Positions 60,827 through 64,000 of a stretch of 64,000 nucleotides of DNA are shown one piece after another (positions within the stretch are counted from its first letter, which is position 1; each line of letters starts with the position of its first letter). The DNA comes from Chitinophagales bacterium. GTDB lineage: Bacteria; Bacteroidota; Bacteroidia; Chitinophagales; LD1. The notes under the pieces were generated by a model. It made no database searches. It was not told the origin of the DNA and saw only the letters and a list, made by a program, of their open reading frames with translations. A program made the translations under genes and the position numbers. The stretch lies in contig JAHCHW010000004.1 in assembly GCA_026129525.1 (NCBI GenBank), positions 310,001 to 374,000 on the forward strand. The letters are read 5' to 3'.

Positions 60827-60964
60827 ATGACAAAGCAAATAAAACATATCGTCCGCTTAGCACTGGTGGTGTTCAGTTTGGCTGTACTGGCAACGGCTCT
60901 TCCCTCGTGTAAGGCAAACAAATGCGATTGCCCTACCTTTGGCGGACACAGACTAAAACATTAA
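60827..60964 (+). CDS. small cysteine-containing lipoprotein (45 residues)
   Basis: ATG 60827 opens a 45-codon frame ending at TAA 60964. A 27-residue signal with a hydrophobic core and lipobox ALPSC (cysteine at residue 28) is followed by a short mature peptide of 18 residues with the pattern KCDCPTF (C33, C35). Small lipoproteins with a K-C-D-C-P segment recur in Bacteroidota and are often missed because of size. It is 6 bases before the ferritin start, so they are probably co-transcribed. Confidence 0.75.
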   Translation: MTKQIKHIVRLALVVFSLAVLATALPSCKANKCDCPTFGGHRLKH

Positions 60965-60970
60965 ACCGGT

Positions 60971-61510
60971 ATGATAATTTCGAAAAAAGTTGAGAAAGCG
61001 CTCAACGAACACTTGATATTGGAAATGGCAGCTACTTACAATTACCTGTCGGTGGCTTCGTGGTGCGAGGTAGAAGGCTACGAAGGCTCCGCTAAATTTT
61101 TTTACAAGCAGTCGGAAGAGGAGAATACCCACTTCATGAAATTTTTTACGTACATCAACGAAGTGGGCGGACATGCCCTGGTGCCTGCATTAAAAAAGCC
61201 AAAGTATTCTTTTAAATCCATTCAGGAAGCGGTGGAAATGGCATTGGCGCACGAGCAAAAAGTAACCAAAGCCATTTACAAAATTATTACCCTCGCCAAA
61301 GAAGAAGGCGACCACGCCACCGAAGATTTTCTCCGCTTTTTTGTAGATGAACAAAAGGAAGAAGAAGTACAGTTTAAGCGCATCCTAGACAAGATAAAAC
61401 TGATTGGCGGTGGCCCCCAAAGCCTGTATTATGTTGACCGCGAGTTTGAACGCCTTGCCGCTGCCGCAACAGGCGGAAAAAAGAAAAAAGACAAGGGAGA
61501 AGAAAATTAA
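60971..61510 (+). CDS. ftnA: ferritin
   Basis: A 179-residue four-helix ferritin that stores iron. The ferroxidase residues are visible: E in NEHLILEMAATYNYLS (about 12-27), E-x-x-H in SEEENTHFMKFF (about 48-59) and the later E in DEQKEEEVQFKRIL (about 126-139). The C-terminus has a lysine-rich tail (KKKKDKGEEN) not usual in ferritins. It is followed by a FeoA-like gene, giving an iron-homeostasis pair. A 10-bp stem (61492-61501 with 61516-61525) without a T-run overlaps its end. Confidence 0.94.
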   Translation: MIISKKVEKALNEHLILEMAATYNYLSVASWCEVEGYEGSAKFFYKQSEEENTHFMKFFTYINEVGGHALVPALKKPKYSFKSIQEAVEMALAHEQKVTKAIYKIITLAKEEGDHATEDFLRFFVDEQKEEEVQFKRILDKIKLIGGGPQSLYYVDREFERLAAAATGGKKKKDKGEEN

Positions 61511-61565
61511 TTGCTTTCTCCCTTGACAAACACTTCCTCATTTCTTAAATTATTGCATGTAAAGC

Positions 61566-61571
61566 AGGAGG
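61566..61571 (+). promoter_or_regulatory. strong Shine-Dalgarno before the FeoA gene
   Basis: AGGAGG lies 4 bases before TTG 61576. Strong Shine-Dalgarno sequences are rare in this phylum, and this one supports the TTG start. Confidence 0.5.
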
Positions 61572-61575
61572 TCAT

Positions 61576-61821
61576 TTGAAGTCGTTGGATAAACTAAGCG
61601 CGGGTGAACGCGCATACATTGTAGATATGAAAAACTCGCGCCTATGCGAGAAGTTGTTTGAAATGGGAGTTTTTCCGGGGGCTTTTGTGGAGGTTCAGTT
61701 CAATTCGGAAGAGCACTCTTCCATTATCGTAAAAATAAACGGACGCACTTACAACATTTACAAACCGGCAGCAGAAACCATTATTACCAATACGGTTCAC
61801 TTTGAAGCGTCTCTTAACTGA
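61576..61821 (+). CDS. FeoA domain protein
   Basis: An 81-residue SH3-like protein with the FeoA pattern: KLSAGERAYIVDM, LCEKLFEMGVFPGAFVEV and IVKINGRTYNIYKPAAETIIT. FeoA assists the FeoB ferrous-iron permease; no feoB is within view. The TTG start is supported by an AGGAGG. Its 3' end overlaps the convergent gene by 25 bases. Confidence 0.9.
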   Translation: MKSLDKLSAGERAYIVDMKNSRLCEKLFEMGVFPGAFVEVQFNSEEHSSIIVKINGRTYNIYKPAAETIITNTVHFEASLN

Positions 61822-62789
61822 CCTCGTTTCTTCTTTTTCTTTTCAGGTTTTGTTTTTACCCGCTTTCCCTTTTTAGGTAATGGAGACTTTTCATTATCTC
61901 CTATAACAACCATTTCTACGGCAGGTTGTTTCCGTTTTCGCTTAGCCTTTCGTTTCTTTTCAGTTTCTGCCGGAATATCATACGTCTTTACATCCGGAAA
62001 ATAGCTATGTGTGTCATCCTCCTTTTCACGTTCAAGAGGAATTATTTTCTTCTCTGTTACTGCTGTAGCAAGTTCTTCATCTTTTGTAGTGTCGGCTGTG
62101 TTTCCCGTTACTTCGACCACCGGCTTAGTTGCCTTTGATGGTACCGGCTTATAATCAGGATTGGGTGCAACCTTGTCTTCCGTTTCTTCCAAAACAATAT
62201 CTAACCGATAGTCGAACGGTTGATTAAATCCGACTGTTGAGAGGTAAAAAGTAGTGTCCCTGTATTTATTCATCACTCCCGGTGATCGCTTGTCAATACT
62301 TACGCGGTACATGGTTTCATACTCTAGCCTTACATTGTAGTAACCATCAATGCCCGTAGTAACGCGGTCTTCCTTGCGCGTCATTACGTTCTTTACAGAA
62401 ATAGTAGCCCCCTTAATCGGAAAATCATCCTCTTTACTTTTAATAACCCCAAGCAGGCGCATGCCGTCTTTTCGCAAAATTACGGTTACAGTGGCGGGAG
62501 AAGGATTTCCCTTTTTATCGGTTGTAATGCTGAATGTGGTATCGGTGTAACCGGGATGTGTAACATGCAACTTGTATGTTTTGCTTTTTCCTGCAATAAA
62601 GCGGTACGAGCCGTCAAAATATGTTTTAAGAGTGGTAATGGAATCGTTCCCTTCGCGGATTTCCACCTTTGCCTGAAAAATGGCAACAGGGATGGAATCA
62701 AGTTTTTTTACATACCCTACAAACTCCTGTGCGGTAGCACACGAAAAAAATAAAATCAAAAGGAGGAATGGACTAAATACCCTGTTCAC
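61797..62789 (-). CDS. secreted protein with carboxypeptidase-regulatory-like domains
   Basis: A 330-residue protein with signal peptide (MNRVFSPFLLLILFFSCATAQ) and two Ig-like CarboxypepD-reg domains (about 22-110, with YFDGSYRFIAGKSKTYKLHVTHPGY, and about 112-205, with GVIKSKEDDFPIKGATISVKNV). A linker and a very basic tail follow (about 275-330, rich in K and R). The start is GTG, 4 bases after the uvrA stop. Function unknown. The tail suggests contact with polyanions. Confidence 0.8.
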   Translation of the reverse strand: MNRVFSPFLLLILFFSCATAQEFVGYVKKLDSIPVAIFQAKVEIREGNDSITTLKTYFDGSYRFIAGKSKTYKLHVTHPGYTDTTFSITTDKKGNPSPATVTVILRKDGMRLLGVIKSKEDDFPIKGATISVKNVMTRKEDRVTTGIDGYYNVRLEYETMYRVSIDKRSPGVMNKYRDTTFYLSTVGFNQPFDYRLDIVLEETEDKVAPNPDYKPVPSKATKPVVEVTGNTADTTKDEELATAVTEKKIIPLEREKEDDTHSYFPDVKTYDIPAETEKKRKAKRKRKQPAVEMVVIGDNEKSPLPKKGKRVKTKPEKKKKKRGQLRDASK

Positions 62790-62793
62790 TGTT

Positions 62794-64000
62794 TCAGTTT
62801 GCCAAGCTGCCGTTCAGGCGCAATTTAGGTTTCAAATATTTAGCCGTAAAGGAATTTTTTACACCGGTAATTCCTTCCGGCACTCCTTCATAAACAAGAT
62901 AGCCGCCCTCATCGCCACCTTCGGGTCCCAGGTCAATCAGCCAGTCGGCACATTTTATTACATCCATGTTGTGTTCTATCACCACCACGGTATGCCCGGC
63001 TTCTATCAGTTGATTAAAAGCTGAAACCAATTTGCTGATATCGTGAAAATGCAAACCGGTGGTGGGTTCATCGAAAATAAAAAGAATAGGATCGGGTGCT
63101 GTGCCGCGGGTGAGGAACGAAGCTAATTTCACCCGCTGTGCTTCTCCACCGCTCAAGGTTGAACTCGACTGACCGAGTTTTACATACCCCAAACCAACTT
63201 TTTGCAAGGGGGAAAGCTTTTGCACCACATCGCTGTTGTCAATAAAAAACTCCATCGCTTCATCTACGCTCAACTCCAGCACTTCGTAAATGTTTTTGCC
63301 TTTATACTGCACTTCCAGAACTTCTTCCTTAAACTTTTTTCCGTTGCATTCTTCGCACTTTAAATGCACATCTGCCAAAAACTGCATTTCTACAATTACC
63401 TCGCCCTCGCCTTTGCAGGTTTCGCAGCGCCCGCCTTCCACATTAAACGAAAAATCTTTAGGCTGATAGCCGCGTAGTTTTGAAAGTTGCTGCCTTGCAA
63501 ACAACTCGCGGATGCCATCGTACGCTTTTACATAAGTAACCGGATTAGAACGCGAGCTGCGCCCTAACGGATTTTGGTCAATCATTTCCACCGCGGTAAT
63601 ACGCTTCAAATCACCGGATAGTTCTTTGTAGCTACCGGGCTTTTCGCCTGCTCCGTCAAACATTCGCATTAAAGCGGGATAAAGTATTTTTTTGATGAGG
63701 GTAGTTTTGCCCGATCCGCTAACACCGCTCACTACGGTCAACGCTTTCAAGGGCAGCTTTACATCAATCCCTTTTAAATTATGCTGCGAAGCGCCTTTCA
63801 GAAAAAGCCAGTTGGAAGGTTTTCTGCGTTGGGTGTTGTACGGAATTTCCAACTCTTCACTCAGGTATTTTGCCGTCAGTGTTCCGGCTTTCAGTATTTC
63901 TTTCGATGCGCCATTGTACATCACCTCACCGCCAAACACTCCTGCTTCGGGCCCCATATCTACAATATGGTCGCTGGCTTTCATAATGTCTTCATCGTGC
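62794..64000 (-). CDS. uvrA: UvrA, excinuclease ABC subunit A (C-terminal part)
   Basis: The frame is open through the right edge (codons HDEDI precede the ATG at 63984), so about 400 C-terminal residues are visible. The second ATPase domain is complete: Walker A GVSGSGKTTLIKK, the zinc finger CETC (19 residues) CEEC, the ABC signature STLSGGEAQRVKLAS and Walker B LFIFDEPTTGLHFHD. UvrA scans DNA for bulky damage with UvrB. The downstream secreted-protein gene begins 4 bases after its stop. Confidence 0.97.
   Translation of the reverse strand, partial: HDEDIMKASDHIVDMGPEAGVFGGEVMYNGASKEILKAGTLTAKYLSEELEIPYNTQRRKPSNWLFLKGASQHNLKGIDVKLPLKALTVVSGVSGSGKTTLIKKILYPALMRMFDGAGEKPGSYKELSGDLKRITAVEMIDQNPLGRSSRSNPVTYVKAYDGIRELFARQQLSKLRGYQPKDFSFNVEGGRCETCKGEGEVIVEMQFLADVHLKCEECNGKKFKEEVLEVQYKGKNIYEVLELSVDEAMEFFIDNSDVVQKLSPLQKVGLGYVKLGQSSSTLSGGEAQRVKLASFLTRGTAPDPILFIFDEPTTGLHFHDISKLVSAFNQLIEAGHTVVVIEHNMDVIKCADWLIDLGPEGGDEGGYLVYEGVPEGITGVKNSFTAKYLKPKLRLNGSLAN

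Noticed and set aside
61492..61525. Terminator after ferritin
   Set aside because: A 10-bp stem is present, but the loop is long, part of the stem lies within the coding end and no T-run follows, so it is not called.

Overview
The window reads as chromosomal DNA of a Bacteroidota bacterium, probably a Chitinophagales/Saprospirales-like lineage. The evidence is a complete Bat (Bacteroides aerotolerance) operon, a giant SprB-repeat adhesin with a type IX secretion (T9SS) C-terminal sorting domain, TonB-dependent receptors with N-terminal carboxypeptidase-like domains, several families typical of this phylum (DUF3078, DUF2490, head-GIN/DUF2807, CtlX, DUF4412), promoter elements of the TAnnTTTG type, and little use of Shine-Dalgarno sequences. 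No rRNA, tRNA, CRISPR array, integrase or transposase was seen.

Layout. 1-8.5 kb (minus strand): moxR, a four-helix-bundle gene, DUF58, a BatD-like membrane protein, batA, batB, batC, batD and the start of batE. 8.6-14 kb: a DUF3078 outer-membrane protein, a small secreted protein, then a PadR / PspC / head-GIN / RDD cluster that looks like an envelope-stress module. 14-20.5 kb: a 1641-residue SprB-repeat T9SS protein and a TPR protein. 20.5-27 kb: 1-Cys peroxiredoxin, DUF2490 barrel, TonB-dependent receptor, TauE/SafE permease and ChrA chromate transporter. 27-31.4 kb: zinc-dependent phospholipase C-like protein, a second (frameshifted) four-helix-bundle gene, DUF502, PagL-like lipid A deacylase and CtlX. 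31.4-38.8 kb: cytochrome P450, SDR, Baeyer-Villiger-type flavin monooxygenase, a BNR/YCF48 lipoprotein, class III aminotransferase and sulfotransferase. 38.9-41.4 kb: ArsM, ArsR with two matching operators, and a GH26 mannanase. 41.4-50.3 kb: large TonB receptor, orphan OmpR-type response regulator, second TauE, AnmK, cytochrome c, dihaem peroxidase and a flippase. 50.4-64 kb: housekeeping and envelope genes (MORN protein, RNase HII, Nfu, M29 aminopeptidase, GT39, AI-2E permease, a protein that is almost only a T9SS-like sorting domain, esterase, DgkA, glycosyltransferase, a tiny lipoprotein, ferritin, FeoA) and the C-terminal part of UvrA.

The most unusual signal is a set of short arrays with a period of about 7 bases. 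The unit sequence differs from site to site, and the arrays sit exactly at gene boundaries. At two loci (7.0-7.5 kb and 28.1-28.6 kb) the arrays are inverted around a four-helix-bundle (23S intervening-sequence protein family) gene lodged between two co-directional genes. At four other sites (starts of batE and batC, and two arrays at the start of the gene before batA) they stand alone and encode part of a signal peptide. One solo family (unit GTAAGCA/GTATGCA) is close in sequence to the arrays flanking the second four-helix-bundle gene. My inference is a family of small mobile or repeat-generating elements built from heptamer arrays plus a four-helix-bundle protein, with solo arrays left behind. 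Other dispersed palindromes lie at 12.7 kb and 33.8 kb.
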